Shown: piece after piece, positions 46,322 through 55,032 of the stretch
Position numbering within the stretch: position 1 is the stretch's first letter
Layout: each line of letters opens with the position of its first letter
NCBI GenBank assembly: GCA_964460035.1
Contig: CAYWPG010000018.1
Location: 1-64,000 of the forward strand
Direction: 5' to 3'
Source of the DNA: CAYWPG01 sp964460035
GTDB lineage: Bacteria > Pseudomonadota > Gammaproteobacteria > Nitrococcales > AK92
Length of the DNA: 64,000 nt
The notes under the pieces: generated by a model
Told to the model about the DNA's origin: nothing
The model's database searches: none
What the model saw: only the letters and a program-made list of their open reading frames with translations
Translations under genes and position numbers: made by a program

Positions 46322-47197
46322 ATGAGCTACCAGTGTTTCGACGTCAGCATCGAGGACAACATCGCGCACATCGTTCTCAACCGTCCTGAAAAACGCAACA
46401 GCATGATCCGGGCGTTCTGGGAGGAACTTCCGCGGATCGTCCGGGATATAGACGACAACGCTCGTGCCCGTGTGATCGTCATCTCCTCGACCGGACCGCA
46501 TTTCAGCTCGGGCTTGGATGTCAGCGTGTTGGCGGACGACGGCGCTCTTGGCGACGATGAGGATGCCCAGTTGGCGGCACGGGTCGCCGGGTTGCGCTTT
46601 TATGAGAATGTGGCGCTGATGCAGGAAACCTTTACCTGCTTGGAGCGTTGCCGCATCCCGGTGCTGGTGGCCATACAGGGCGGGTGCATAGGCGGCGGGG
46701 TGGATCTGATCACTGCCTGCGATATGCGCTACGCTACGGCCGACGCATTCATCACGATTTTCGAGATCAATGTCGGCATGACGGCCGACGTTGGCACTTT
46801 CCCGCGGATTTTCAAGCTCATCCCGGAAGGAGTGGCGCGCGAGCTGGCTTATACCGGACGGCGCATGCCGGCCGCCGAGGCGCAGGCGGTGGGGCTGGTG
46901 AATCGAGTGTTCCCCGATCAGGAGACCATGCTGCGCGAGGTCATGGGCATCGCACGCGAGATCGCCAGCAAGCCGCCGCTCGCCATCTATGGCTGCAAGC
47001 GCATGGCCAACTATGCCCGCGATCATTCCACCGACGATGCGCTGGACTATGTGCGCATCTGGAATGCGAGCATGCTGCAGCGAGAGGAAATTCGGGAAGC
47101 TATGCGTGCGAACGCTGAGCGTCGTCCGGGCAAGTTTGCGGAGCTGCCGCGTGCGCGGCCGGTGCTCAGCGGAAGGGGCAACAACAGCGAAAGCTGA
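46322..47197 (+). CDS. crotonase: dienoyl-CoA isomerase-like enoyl-CoA hydratase/isomerase
   Basis: A 291-residue crotonase-fold enzyme. The oxyanion-hole segments are FSSGLD (61-66) and QGGCIGGGVDL. Glu148 and Asp156 in FEINVGMTADVGTF have the same eight-residue spacing and surroundings as the catalytic pair of delta3,5-delta2,4-dienoyl-CoA isomerase, so isomerisation of a dienoyl-CoA is more likely than simple hydration. GGGAGGAG before the ATG fixes the start. It is separated from other fatty-acid genes by an alpha/beta hydrolase on the opposite strand. Confidence 0.88.
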   Translation: MSYQCFDVSIEDNIAHIVLNRPEKRNSMIRAFWEELPRIVRDIDDNARARVIVISSTGPHFSSGLDVSVLADDGALGDDEDAQLAARVAGLRFYENVALMQETFTCLERCRIPVLVAIQGGCIGGGVDLITACDMRYATADAFITIFEINVGMTADVGTFPRIFKLIPEGVARELAYTGRRMPAAEAQAVGLVNRVFPDQETMLREVMGIAREIASKPPLAIYGCKRMANYARDHSTDDALDYVRIWNASMLQREEIREAMRANAERRPGKFAELPRARPVLSGRGNNSES

Positions 47198-47211
47198 GGC
47201 TAGGTCTCGAA

Positions 47212-47856
47212 TCAGGTCGCCGTCAGATAGCGCAGGAACCACTCCCGGCTGAGCGCGGCGACCTCGTCCAGCTTGCCCGGCTCGGGGAACAAATGGGTAG
47301 CGCCGTGAATGACGGATAGCTGATGAGGCGCGCGTAGTTGCTGGGCGGCCTGGATATTGAGGTCTATGACGACCTCGTCCAGGCCGCCGACGATGAGCAG
47401 CGTAGGTGCCCGCACTTCTGCCAGCCGCTCTCCCGCCAAGTCCGGCCGGCCGCCACGCGAGACGACGGCGCGGATCTTATCGGGTCGGTTGGCTGCCGCG
47501 ATCAGGGCAGCGGCGGCACCTGTGCTCGCCCCGAACAGCCCGAACGCCAGTTCGGCAGTGGAGGGGCGTTGCGCGAGCCAGTCGACAGTCGCAGTCAAAC
47601 GCTCCCCGAGCAATCCGATGTCGAATCGCAGTCCGGCCGTGCGCTGGTCCACCGCCTCTTCTTCAGCGGTCAGCAGATCGAATAGCAAGGTCGCGAGTCC
47701 TGCCCGCTCGAACACATCGGCCACGAAACGGTTGCGGGTGCTGAACCGGCTGCTGCCGCTGCCATGGGCGAAGATGACCAGGCCGTCCGCGCCCGGAGCA
47801 AGCGCCAGGTCCCCTTCGAGTTCTACGCCGGCGGCGGGAATACGCAGCGTTTGCAT
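47212..47856 (-). CDS. alpha/beta hydrolase (dienelactone-hydrolase-like)
   Basis: A 214-residue cytoplasmic hydrolase. The nucleophile elbow is GASTG (Ser); GGLDEVV supplies the Asp and HGATHLF the His, so the triad is complete. HGSGSS near 31-36 forms the oxyanion loop. Substrate unknown. It converges with the crotonase gene with 14 bases between stops. Confidence 0.83.
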   Translation of the reverse strand: MQTLRIPAAGVELEGDLALAPGADGLVIFAHGSGSSRFSTRNRFVADVFERAGLATLLFDLLTAEEEAVDQRTAGLRFDIGLLGERLTATVDWLAQRPSTAELAFGLFGASTGAAAALIAAANRPDKIRAVVSRGGRPDLAGERLAEVRAPTLLIVGGLDEVVIDLNIQAAQQLRAPHQLSVIHGATHLFPEPGKLDEVAALSREWFLRYLTAT

Positions 47857-48046
47857 AAGCGATCTCCTGTCTAGCGTTGCACGGCTGCGAGCCGCAACCG
47901 ATCCGCCCGCAGTGGCGGAACTAGGACGGTGGCGGGTAGGAGCAGTGCCCCGAGCTTGATCCTCGGTGTCGGGTTCTCCTGGTTAGCGCATCCCGCGCGC
48001 ACCGCCGTCTGGCCCCCTCAGGCATCTTGGTGCATCGCGCGGCTAT

Positions 48047-49984
48047 TCAAGGGCGTTGCCGCGTCAGCTTGCGCCACAGCGTGCTGCGGCTGATCCCTAG
48101 CCGCCGGGCCGCTTCGCTGCGGTTGCCGTTGCACTCTCTGAGAACCCGTTCGATACGCGCGATTTCGTCGTCAGCCGGCTCGCTGGCTGCTGGGTCCGGA
48201 CCGGCGGCAGCGAGGGTTGGCGCGAACAGCTCCGGCAGCAAGTTTCGCAGCAGGGGCTGGTCCAGCTCTACCGTGTCGTCCATGCCACTGCAGTACACCG
48301 CGATTCGCTCGAGCAGGTTCTCCAGTTCGCGCACGTTCCCCGGCCAGGAGTAAGCCTGGAAATAGGGCATGAGCCTGCTCAGGATGGGACCAGCGGGTCG
48401 GCTGGAGCCGGCCCGGCGCAGCGCCTTGTCCAGGGCGTGTGCGGCGATGACGGGCAGATCGTCCATGCGGGCGCGTAAAGGCGGCACGTCCAGGCGCAGG
48501 ATGTTGAGCCGGTAATACAGGTCTTGCCGGAAGTGGCCCTGTGCGACCGCCGTCGGCAGGTCACGGTGAGTGGCGGCGATGACTCTTACGTCCACCGGCG
48601 TCGGCTCCGTGGCGCCCAAGCGCAGGACCTCCTGCTCCTGCAGTACGCGCAGCAGCCGCGTTTGCAGTGCAATGGGCATTTCGCCTATCTCATCGAGGAA
48701 GATCGTGCCGGTGTGGGCGGTTTCGAACAGGCCTGGCTTGCCGCCGCGACGCGACCCGGTGAATGCGCCATCCTCGTATCCGAACAGCTCGCTCTCTAGC
48801 AGCGCCTCGGGGAACGCCCCGCAGTTGACCGCCACGAACGGGTGGGCTCGGCGCCCGCTGGCGTTGTGTATGCCCTGGGCGAGCAGCTCTTTTCCGGTGC
48901 CGCTTTCCCCTACGATCAGGACAGTGGCATCGGTGCGGGCATAGCGGGCTGCCAGATCCTTCGCCTGGCGGATAGCGGGGGAGTCGCCGATGATCTGCTC
49001 CAGCTCGTACTTGGCCGAGAACTGTCGGGGCTTGTCGGTGGAGCGCAGGCTGCGGTCCACGCGTTGAATGGCGGTCGAGTCCTGCAGCGTCATTACCGCG
49101 CCCGTTTGTACGCCTTGCTCGCGTATGGGCATGCGATTGGTGACCACGGTACGGGTGCCTATGCGGACGATGCCCTCCAGCTCGATCGCCCCGCGTTCCA
49201 GCGTGCGCCGCAGGCCAAGCTCCGGGGCGAACTCGCTCAGTCGCCGTCCCAGCGCTTGCTCGGCAGGGATCCCGAGCAAACGCTCCATCGCCGGGTTGAA
49301 CGACTGCACGCGCTCTTCCATATCTACCGCTACAACGCCTTCGTTGAGCTGCTTGAGGATGGTATCCAAGTATTCCCGTCGCGCTATCTCGATGCGGCCT
49401 ACGCGCGCGATCTCTATGGCCGTATCCAGGGCCTCGGCCACCGAACCGTGGGAATAGAGGAACACTCCGGCAAGACCGGCTTTCTCGGCGAGATCCGTCA
49501 CCAGACCGGGACCGATCACGACCTCGATACCGGCGCCGGCCAGCTCTTCCACGCAGGTCTGGGCATCGTCCGCCGAATGGTAGGCGCGTTGTTCGATCGG
49601 CAACCCGAATCGTAGCCTGAACTGTTCGAGTTCATGAGGGATGGTGCGATAGGTGATGACGGCGAGGCGGTCAGAGATCTGACGCGCGGTGGCCAGGGCC
49701 TTGAGCAGATCAAAGCCGGTAGGCTTGACCAGAGTAACCGGCAAACTGAGCTGTCTGCGCAGGAACTCGCCGTTGGAGCCGGCCGCGACCAGCACATCGA
49801 CCTCGCTGATGCGTTGGCGCTGCCTGATCTCTTCCAGTGCCTCGTCAAAGCCGCGGTCAATGATGTGGATGTCGGCACGGCCTGCATAGCTCGGAGCGAT
49901 ATCGCGCAAGACTTCTTTTAGCCGACTCATGCCAACTGCCCATATGATGGGTTTACGGTCGGCGTTGCGAGCGGTGGCAGGCAT
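48047..49984 (-). CDS. prpR: sigma-54-dependent regulator PrpR
   Basis: A 645-residue activator. The N-terminal PrpR sensor domain (about 12-190), which senses 2-methylcitrate, precedes a PAS domain (about 205-310). The AAA+ domain has Walker A GESGTGKE near 360 and GAFTG near 405, which contacts sigma-54. A Fis-type helix-turn-helix lies at about 605-645 (RSEAARRLGISRSTLWRKL). The ATG at 49984 follows GGGAGA; upstream starts would add unrelated residues. It is divergent from prpBCD and should activate it through the operator pair at 50026-50060. Confidence 0.94.
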   Translation of the reverse strand: MPATARNADRKPIIWAVGMSRLKEVLRDIAPSYAGRADIHIIDRGFDEALEEIRQRQRISEVDVLVAAGSNGEFLRRQLSLPVTLVKPTGFDLLKALATARQISDRLAVITYRTIPHELEQFRLRFGLPIEQRAYHSADDAQTCVEELAGAGIEVVIGPGLVTDLAEKAGLAGVFLYSHGSVAEALDTAIEIARVGRIEIARREYLDTILKQLNEGVVAVDMEERVQSFNPAMERLLGIPAEQALGRRLSEFAPELGLRRTLERGAIELEGIVRIGTRTVVTNRMPIREQGVQTGAVMTLQDSTAIQRVDRSLRSTDKPRQFSAKYELEQIIGDSPAIRQAKDLAARYARTDATVLIVGESGTGKELLAQGIHNASGRRAHPFVAVNCGAFPEALLESELFGYEDGAFTGSRRGGKPGLFETAHTGTIFLDEIGEMPIALQTRLLRVLQEQEVLRLGATEPTPVDVRVIAATHRDLPTAVAQGHFRQDLYYRLNILRLDVPPLRARMDDLPVIAAHALDKALRRAGSSRPAGPILSRLMPYFQAYSWPGNVRELENLLERIAVYCSGMDDTVELDQPLLRNLLPELFAPTLAAAGPDPAASEPADDEIARIERVLRECNGNRSEAARRLGISRSTLWRKLTRQRP

Positions 49985-50025
49985 AGCGGTTCTCCCAGGA
50001 AGTTGCGCTGATTGTCTCAGTTTAT

Positions 50026-50060
50026 GTTTCATGATGAAACGCTGTGTTTCAGCATGAAAC
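50026..50060. promoter_or_regulatory. tandem PrpR operator palindromes
   Basis: GTTTCATGATGAAAC (50026-50040) and GTTTCAGCATGAAAC (50046-50060) are repeated exactly 20 bases apart, two helical turns. Their centre is about 145 bases before the sigma-54 start site and just upstream of prpR. This fits an enhancer for prpB and possible autoregulation. Confidence 0.8.
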
Positions 50061-50160
50061 GCTGGAAGCGCCCGCGATGCCGTCGTGGCGAGCAAGGGAG
50101 GCGGTCTTATCTCCTTGAGTCACTGGCAGATGTGGTCGTTGCAGGCGAGTCGGCCCGAGA

Positions 50161-50177
50161 TTGGCACGAGCCTTGCT
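50161..50177 (+). promoter_or_regulatory. sigma-54 (-24/-12) promoter of prpBCD
   Basis: TTGGCACGAGCCTTGCT matches the TTGGCAC-N5-TTGCW consensus at every defined position. Initiation near 50188 would give a leader of about 63 bases before prpB. Confidence 0.9.
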
Positions 50178-50250
50178 CCCGTTGCGTGGAACAACCGCGC
50201 CGCGAGCACCCACCGGGAAGTCGCGGCGGCTTAGGGAGGTAACCGGCACT

Positions 50251-51141
50251 ATGGCAGACAGAACATTGTCGGCGGGGCAACGTTTCCGTGCCGCCGTCGA
50301 GGCCGAACGGCCGCTGCAGGTAATCGGCACCATCAATGCGTACCATGCCTTGATGGCGACCCAGGTGGGCTACAAGGCCATCTATCTGTCCGGGGGCGGG
50401 GTGGCGGCCGGCTCCTTAGGGCTGCCGGATCTGGGCATCAGCACCTTGGCCGATGTGCTCACCGATGTGCGGCGCATTACCGATGTGGTGGATACGCCGC
50501 TGCTGGTCGACGCCGATACCGGTTTCGGCAGTGCGTTCAACATCGCTCGCACCATTAAGTCGTTGATCAAGGACGGCGCGGCGGCCTGCCATATTGAGGA
50601 TCAGGTGCAGGCTAAGCGGTGCGGGCACAGGCCCGGAAAGGCCATTGTCTCCAAGGAGGAAATGGTCGATCGCATCAAGGCCGCGGTCGATGCTCGCACC
50701 GACCCCGATTTCGTGATCATGGCGCGCACCGATGCCCTGGCGGTGGAAGGCTTGCAGGCCGCGATCGATCGCGCCTGCGCTTACGTGGAGGCCGGCGCGG
50801 ACATGATCTTCCCCGAAGCGATGACCGAACTCGACATGTACCGCGCTTTCGCCGAGGCGGTGAAGGTGCCGGTGCTCGCCAACATTACCGAGTTCGGCGC
50901 CACGCCCCTTTTTACCCGAGAGGAACTGGGCGGGGCGGGGGTGCGCTTGGTGCTTTATCCGCTGTCAGCCTTCCGCGCGATGAACAAGGCGGCCCTGGAG
51001 GTCTATCGGACCATCCGCTCCGAGGGGACTCAGCAGAGCGTGGTACCGCTGATGCAGACGCGGGCCGAGCTGTATGAGTTCCTCAACTACCATTCGTTCG
51101 AGGAGAAGCTCGACGAACTGTTCAGCAAGGAGAGATCGTGA
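50251..51141 (+). CDS. prpB: 2-methylisocitrate lyase
   Basis: A 296-residue ICL/PEP-mutase superfamily enzyme cleaving 2-methylisocitrate to pyruvate and succinate. Seen are YLSGGGVAA, DADTGFG (Mg site), IEDQV and the active-site KRCGHRPGK with the catalytic Cys. AGGGAGGT precedes the ATG. It is the first gene of the operon and overlaps prpC by one base. Confidence 0.96.
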   Translation: MADRTLSAGQRFRAAVEAERPLQVIGTINAYHALMATQVGYKAIYLSGGGVAAGSLGLPDLGISTLADVLTDVRRITDVVDTPLLVDADTGFGSAFNIARTIKSLIKDGAAACHIEDQVQAKRCGHRPGKAIVSKEEMVDRIKAAVDARTDPDFVIMARTDALAVEGLQAAIDRACAYVEAGADMIFPEAMTELDMYRAFAEAVKVPVLANITEFGATPLFTREELGGAGVRLVLYPLSAFRAMNKAALEVYRTIRSEGTQQSVVPLMQTRAELYEFLNYHSFEEKLDELFSKERS

Positions 51142-52292
51142 TGAGCGAAGCAACCGTTACCGCAAAACCGAAGAAGTCGGTTGCGCTATCCGGCGTTCCC
51201 GCAGGTAATACCGCCCTGTGTACCGTCGGTCGTAGCGGCAACGATCTGCACTACCGCGGTTACGACATTCTCGACGTCGCCGAGACGTGCGAGTTCGAAG
51301 AGATCGCTTATCTGCTGGTGCACGGCAAACTGCCCAACGTTGCCGAACTCCGCGCGTACAAGAGCAAGCTCAAGAGCATGCGGGGGTTGCCCGCCATGGT
51401 GAAGGCCGGGCTGGAGCAGTTGCCGGCCGCCACGCACCCGATGGACGTGATGCGCACCGGGGTGTCCTTGCTAGGCTGCGCGCTGCCCGAGAAAGACGAC
51501 CATAACCATGCCGATGCCCGCACCATTGCCGATCGGCTGATGGCTTCGTTGGGCTCTATGCTGCTGTACTGGTATCACTTCAGCCACAACGGCCGCCGCA
51601 TCGACGTCGAGACCGATGACGACTCCATAGGCGGTCATTTTCTGCACCTGCTGCATGGCGAGAAGCCGCGCGAGTCGTGGGTGCGGGCGATGCACACCTC
51701 GCTCATCCTGTACGCCGAGCACGAGTTCAACGCCTCGACCTTCACCGCGCGCGTCATTGCCGGTACTGGGTCGGACATGTACTCGGCCATCACCGGGGCC
51801 ATCGGCGCGCTGCGCGGCCCGAAACACGGCGGTGCCAACGAGGTGGCGTTCGAGATCCAGCAGCGCTATGAGACTCCGGACGAGGCCGAGGAGGATATCC
51901 GCCGCCGGGTGGCGAACAAGGAAGTCATCATCGGTTTCGGGCATCCGGTCTATACCACGGGCGATCCGCGCAATAAGGTAATCAAGGAAGTGGCCCGCAG
52001 GCTCTCGAAGGAGAACGGCGATATGAAGATGTTCGATATCGCCGAGCGGCTCGAGACGGTGATGTGGGATGCGAAGAAGATGTTCCCGAACCTGGACTGG
52101 TTCTCCGCTGTTTCCTATTACGCCATGGGCATCCCCACCGCGATGTTCACGCCGATTTTCGTGATCGCGCGTACCAGCGGCTGGTCGGCTCATGTGAACG
52201 AGCAGCGCATCGACAACAAGATCATCCGCCACAGCGCCAACTACGTAGGGCCGGAGAACTTGAAGTTCGTGCCGCTCGCCGAACGCCCCTAA
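51141..52292 (+). CDS. prpC: 2-methylcitrate synthase
   Basis: A 383-residue citrate-synthase family enzyme condensing propionyl-CoA with oxaloacetate. The catalytic His segments GPKHGGANE and GFGHPVYTTGDPR are present; the short N-terminus is of the methylcitrate type. ATG 51141 overlaps the prpB stop (TGATG). Confidence 0.95.
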   Translation: MSEATVTAKPKKSVALSGVPAGNTALCTVGRSGNDLHYRGYDILDVAETCEFEEIAYLLVHGKLPNVAELRAYKSKLKSMRGLPAMVKAGLEQLPAATHPMDVMRTGVSLLGCALPEKDDHNHADARTIADRLMASLGSMLLYWYHFSHNGRRIDVETDDDSIGGHFLHLLHGEKPRESWVRAMHTSLILYAEHEFNASTFTARVIAGTGSDMYSAITGAIGALRGPKHGGANEVAFEIQQRYETPDEAEEDIRRRVANKEVIIGFGHPVYTTGDPRNKVIKEVARRLSKENGDMKMFDIAERLETVMWDAKKMFPNLDWFSAVSYYAMGIPTAMFTPIFVIARTSGWSAHVNEQRIDNKIIRHSANYVGPENLKFVPLAERP

Positions 52293-52444
52293 GGGACCGC
52301 TTGCGGCCGCTGCGAGCCCGGCCGCAGGATACGCTTGTCGGGGAGAGGCCGAGCAATCGGCACCTCCTCGACAACTCGGCTGGCGCGATGCCGAGGCCGT
52401 AAGCTCGGCACCATGGGGTACTTAGCTTGCAGGGAAGCAAGATC

Positions 52445-53899
52445 ATGACCGTCACTGCCGGTACCGATGTCCGTCCCAAGCCCGACCAAGTCCTGGTCGA
52501 TATCGCCGACTACGTAACTAGCTACCGCGTCGAAAGCGAACTGGCGCTGGAGACCGCCCGCTACTGCCTGTTGGACACGCTGGGCTGCGGGCTCGAGGCG
52601 CTGGGATACCCGGCCTGCACTAAACTGCTGGGCTCTGTGGTGCCGGGCACCATTGTGCCCAACGGCGCCCGTGTGCCAGGCACGCCATACCAGCTCGATC
52701 CGATACGAGCGGCTTTCAACATAGGCGCCATGATCCGCTGGCTGGATTTCAACGATACCTGGCTGGCCGCCGAGTGGGGCCATCCGTCCGACAATCTGGG
52801 CGGCATTCTGGCCACGGCCGACTGGCTGTCGCGCAATGCGGTGGCAGCGGGCAAGCAGCCGCTGCTTATGCGCGAAGTGCTGCTCGCCATGATCAAAGCG
52901 CACGAGATCCAGGGCTGCATTGCGCTGGAAAACTCCTTCAACCGCGTGGGCCTGGATCATGTAGTGCTGGTCAAAGTGGCTTCCACGGCAGTGGTGGCCC
53001 ACCTGCTGGGCCTGGGCCGCGAGGAGATCATCGATGCGGTATCGCAGGCCTGGGTGGACGGTCAGGCGTTGCGCACCTATCGTCATGCGCCCAACACCGG
53101 CAGCCGCAAGTCCTGGGCGGCGGGCGATGCCACTGCGCGCGCTGTGCAGCTGGCGCTGATCGCCAGGACCGGCGAGATGGGCTACCCCACGGTGCTGACC
53201 GCCAAGACCTGGGGGTTTTACGACGTGCTGTTCAAAGGCAAGGAGTTCGAGTTCCAGCGCCCGTACGGTACGTACGTAATGGAGAACGTGCTCTTCAAAG
53301 TCAGCTTCCCTGCCGAATTCCACGCGCAGACCGCCGTGGAGGCCGCGATGGCGCTGCATCGCCAGCTCGGCCAGCTGGGGAAGTCATGGGCCGATATTCG
53401 CAAGGTCACCATTCGCACTCATGAAGCGTGCATCCGCATCATCGACAAGCAAGGGCCGCTGAGCAATCCTGCCGATCGCGATCACTGCGTGCAGTACATG
53501 GTCGCAGTGCCGCTGATCTTCGGTCGCCTTACCGCCGCCGATTACGAGGACGAGGTTGCCCGCGATCCGCGTATCGATGCCTTGCGCGAGAAGATCGTTT
53601 GCGTAGAGGATCCCCAGTTCACCAAGGACTATCACGATCCGGACAAGCGCTCCATCGCCAACGCCCTTACCGTCGAGCTCAACGACGGCACGGCGATGCC
53701 GGAAGTAGCGGTCGAGTATCCCATCGGCCACCGCCGGCGCCGCGCCGAGGGAATCCCCTTACTGCTGGAGAAGTTCAAGACCCATCTGTCACGCCGTTTC
53801 GCGGAGAAGCAGCAGCGGGCGATTCTTGCCGCGTCGCTCGACCAGGCGACGCTGGAAGCCATGCCGGTGCACGAGTACGTGGACCTTTACGTCACCTGA
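52445..53899 (+). CDS. prpD: 2-methylcitrate dehydratase PrpD
   Basis: A 484-residue MmgE/PrpD family enzyme, cofactor-free. WLDFNDTWLAAEWGHPSDN and the SRKSWAAGDA segment match PrpD proper. It converts 2-methylcitrate to 2-methyl-cis-aconitate; an aconitase elsewhere must hydrate the product, since none is in the window. I chose ATG 52445, eighteen bases into the longest frame. It lies 152 bases after prpC. A CACCTGA/TCAGGTG inverted repeat (53893-53919) overlaps the stop. Confidence 0.94.
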   Translation: MTVTAGTDVRPKPDQVLVDIADYVTSYRVESELALETARYCLLDTLGCGLEALGYPACTKLLGSVVPGTIVPNGARVPGTPYQLDPIRAAFNIGAMIRWLDFNDTWLAAEWGHPSDNLGGILATADWLSRNAVAAGKQPLLMREVLLAMIKAHEIQGCIALENSFNRVGLDHVVLVKVASTAVVAHLLGLGREEIIDAVSQAWVDGQALRTYRHAPNTGSRKSWAAGDATARAVQLALIARTGEMGYPTVLTAKTWGFYDVLFKGKEFEFQRPYGTYVMENVLFKVSFPAEFHAQTAVEAAMALHRQLGQLGKSWADIRKVTIRTHEACIRIIDKQGPLSNPADRDHCVQYMVAVPLIFGRLTAADYEDEVARDPRIDALREKIVCVEDPQFTKDYHDPDKRSIANALTVELNDGTAMPEVAVEYPIGHRRRRAEGIPLLLEKFKTHLSRRFAEKQQRAILAASLDQATLEAMPVHEYVDLYVT

Positions 53900-54131
53900 A
53901 TCGCTATTGCGCTCAGGTGTGCAGCCCGATCGTAGGGGCGTGGACGGCGTAGCGTGGTCCTGCGGCGCCTGCACGCGCGGGCGGGAAAACGAGAACAGAT
54001 CCTCCCCGTTGTCCCCCCGATGGGCATGCTTACTTCAGCTAAGGTGAAGCCCCTCTTCGCGAATCAGCGATTGTCTCCCCAGGTGTGTGCCCGGCACCAT
54101 AGGCGTGGCTCACGTCAGAGGAGTAGCAGCG

Positions 54132-54980
54132 GTGACGGATGCGAATTACCAGGCTTGGATCGGAAAGAGCGAAGCGACCAGCGATGTGGTAACGCCGACG
54201 GCGGTTGCAGCCCTTGCCGCCACGCTGGATCGGTCGTTCGACGCAGCCGTTGGGGCCGAGCTGCCGCCGCTTTGGCACTGGGCATTCTTCCCTCCTACCG
54301 TACCAACGGCCGAGCTTGGCTCTGATGGCCATCCGCGCCGTGGCGGTTTCTTGCCGCCGGTGGAGCTGCCGCGCCGGATGTGGGCGGGCAGCCGCGTGCG
54401 CTTCCTGCAGCCCTTGCGGGTCGGTGAGCAGATCAAGCGCGTGTCCACCATCGAGCGGGTGACCAGTAAGCAAGGTCGCAGCGGGCGCTTCGTGCTGGTG
54501 AGCGTACGCCACGAGGTGTTCGGCAGCGAAGGGCCGGCGCTGGTGGAAGAACAGGATCTGGCCTATCGCGAGGCCGCGGGGCCGAACGCGCCCGCCGCGC
54601 AGCCGCAGCCCGCGCCAGCGGACAGCGCCTGGTCGCATGAGGTCGATCCCAGCCCGGTGCTACTGTTCCGCTATTCGGCGCTAACCTTCAACAGCCACCG
54701 TATTCACTACGATCGGCCCTATGCCACCGAGGTGGAAGGTTATCCCGGGCTGGTTGTCCATGGCCCGCTCACGGCCACATTGCTGCTCGAGGCGCTACAG
54801 CGCGAGCGGCCGGGTGTGCGCGTCCGCTCGCTGGCGTTTCGTGCGATACGCCCGCTGTACGACGGCGCCCCGTTCTTCCTAGAAGGCAAGCTCGCCGCAG
54901 ACGGCCAGAGTGCGCAGCTGTGGACGCGCGACCGGGACGGCGCGCAGACCATGGAGCTCACCGCCGAGCTAAGCGCCTAG
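54132..54980 (+). CDS. FAS1-like hot-dog dehydratase (mesaconyl-/itaconyl-CoA hydratase-like)
   Basis: A 282-residue double hot-dog protein. The N-terminal half is the FAS1-type dehydratase domain (PPLWHWAFFPPTVP); the C-terminal half has FNSHRIHYDRPYAT followed by YPGLVVHGP, the hydratase signature. Family members include mesaconyl-C4-CoA hydratase and 3-methylfumaryl-CoA hydratase. GAGGAG eight bases before GTG 54132 supports that start. It begins a run of five co-directional acyl-CoA genes after prpD. Confidence 0.85.
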   Translation: MTDANYQAWIGKSEATSDVVTPTAVAALAATLDRSFDAAVGAELPPLWHWAFFPPTVPTAELGSDGHPRRGGFLPPVELPRRMWAGSRVRFLQPLRVGEQIKRVSTIERVTSKQGRSGRFVLVSVRHEVFGSEGPALVEEQDLAYREAAGPNAPAAQPQPAPADSAWSHEVDPSPVLLFRYSALTFNSHRIHYDRPYATEVEGYPGLVVHGPLTATLLLEALQRERPGVRVRSLAFRAIRPLYDGAPFFLEGKLAADGQSAQLWTRDRDGAQTMELTAELSA

Positions 54981-55032
54981 CGGCCCGCGGCTTAAGCCAA
55001 GCCGCCAGAGTTCGTTGAGAAGGTTAAATTGT

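Noticed and set aside
52289..53359. Long minus-strand frame across prpD
   Set aside because: Antisense to prpD, which carries all family motifs; no ribosome binding site or motif.
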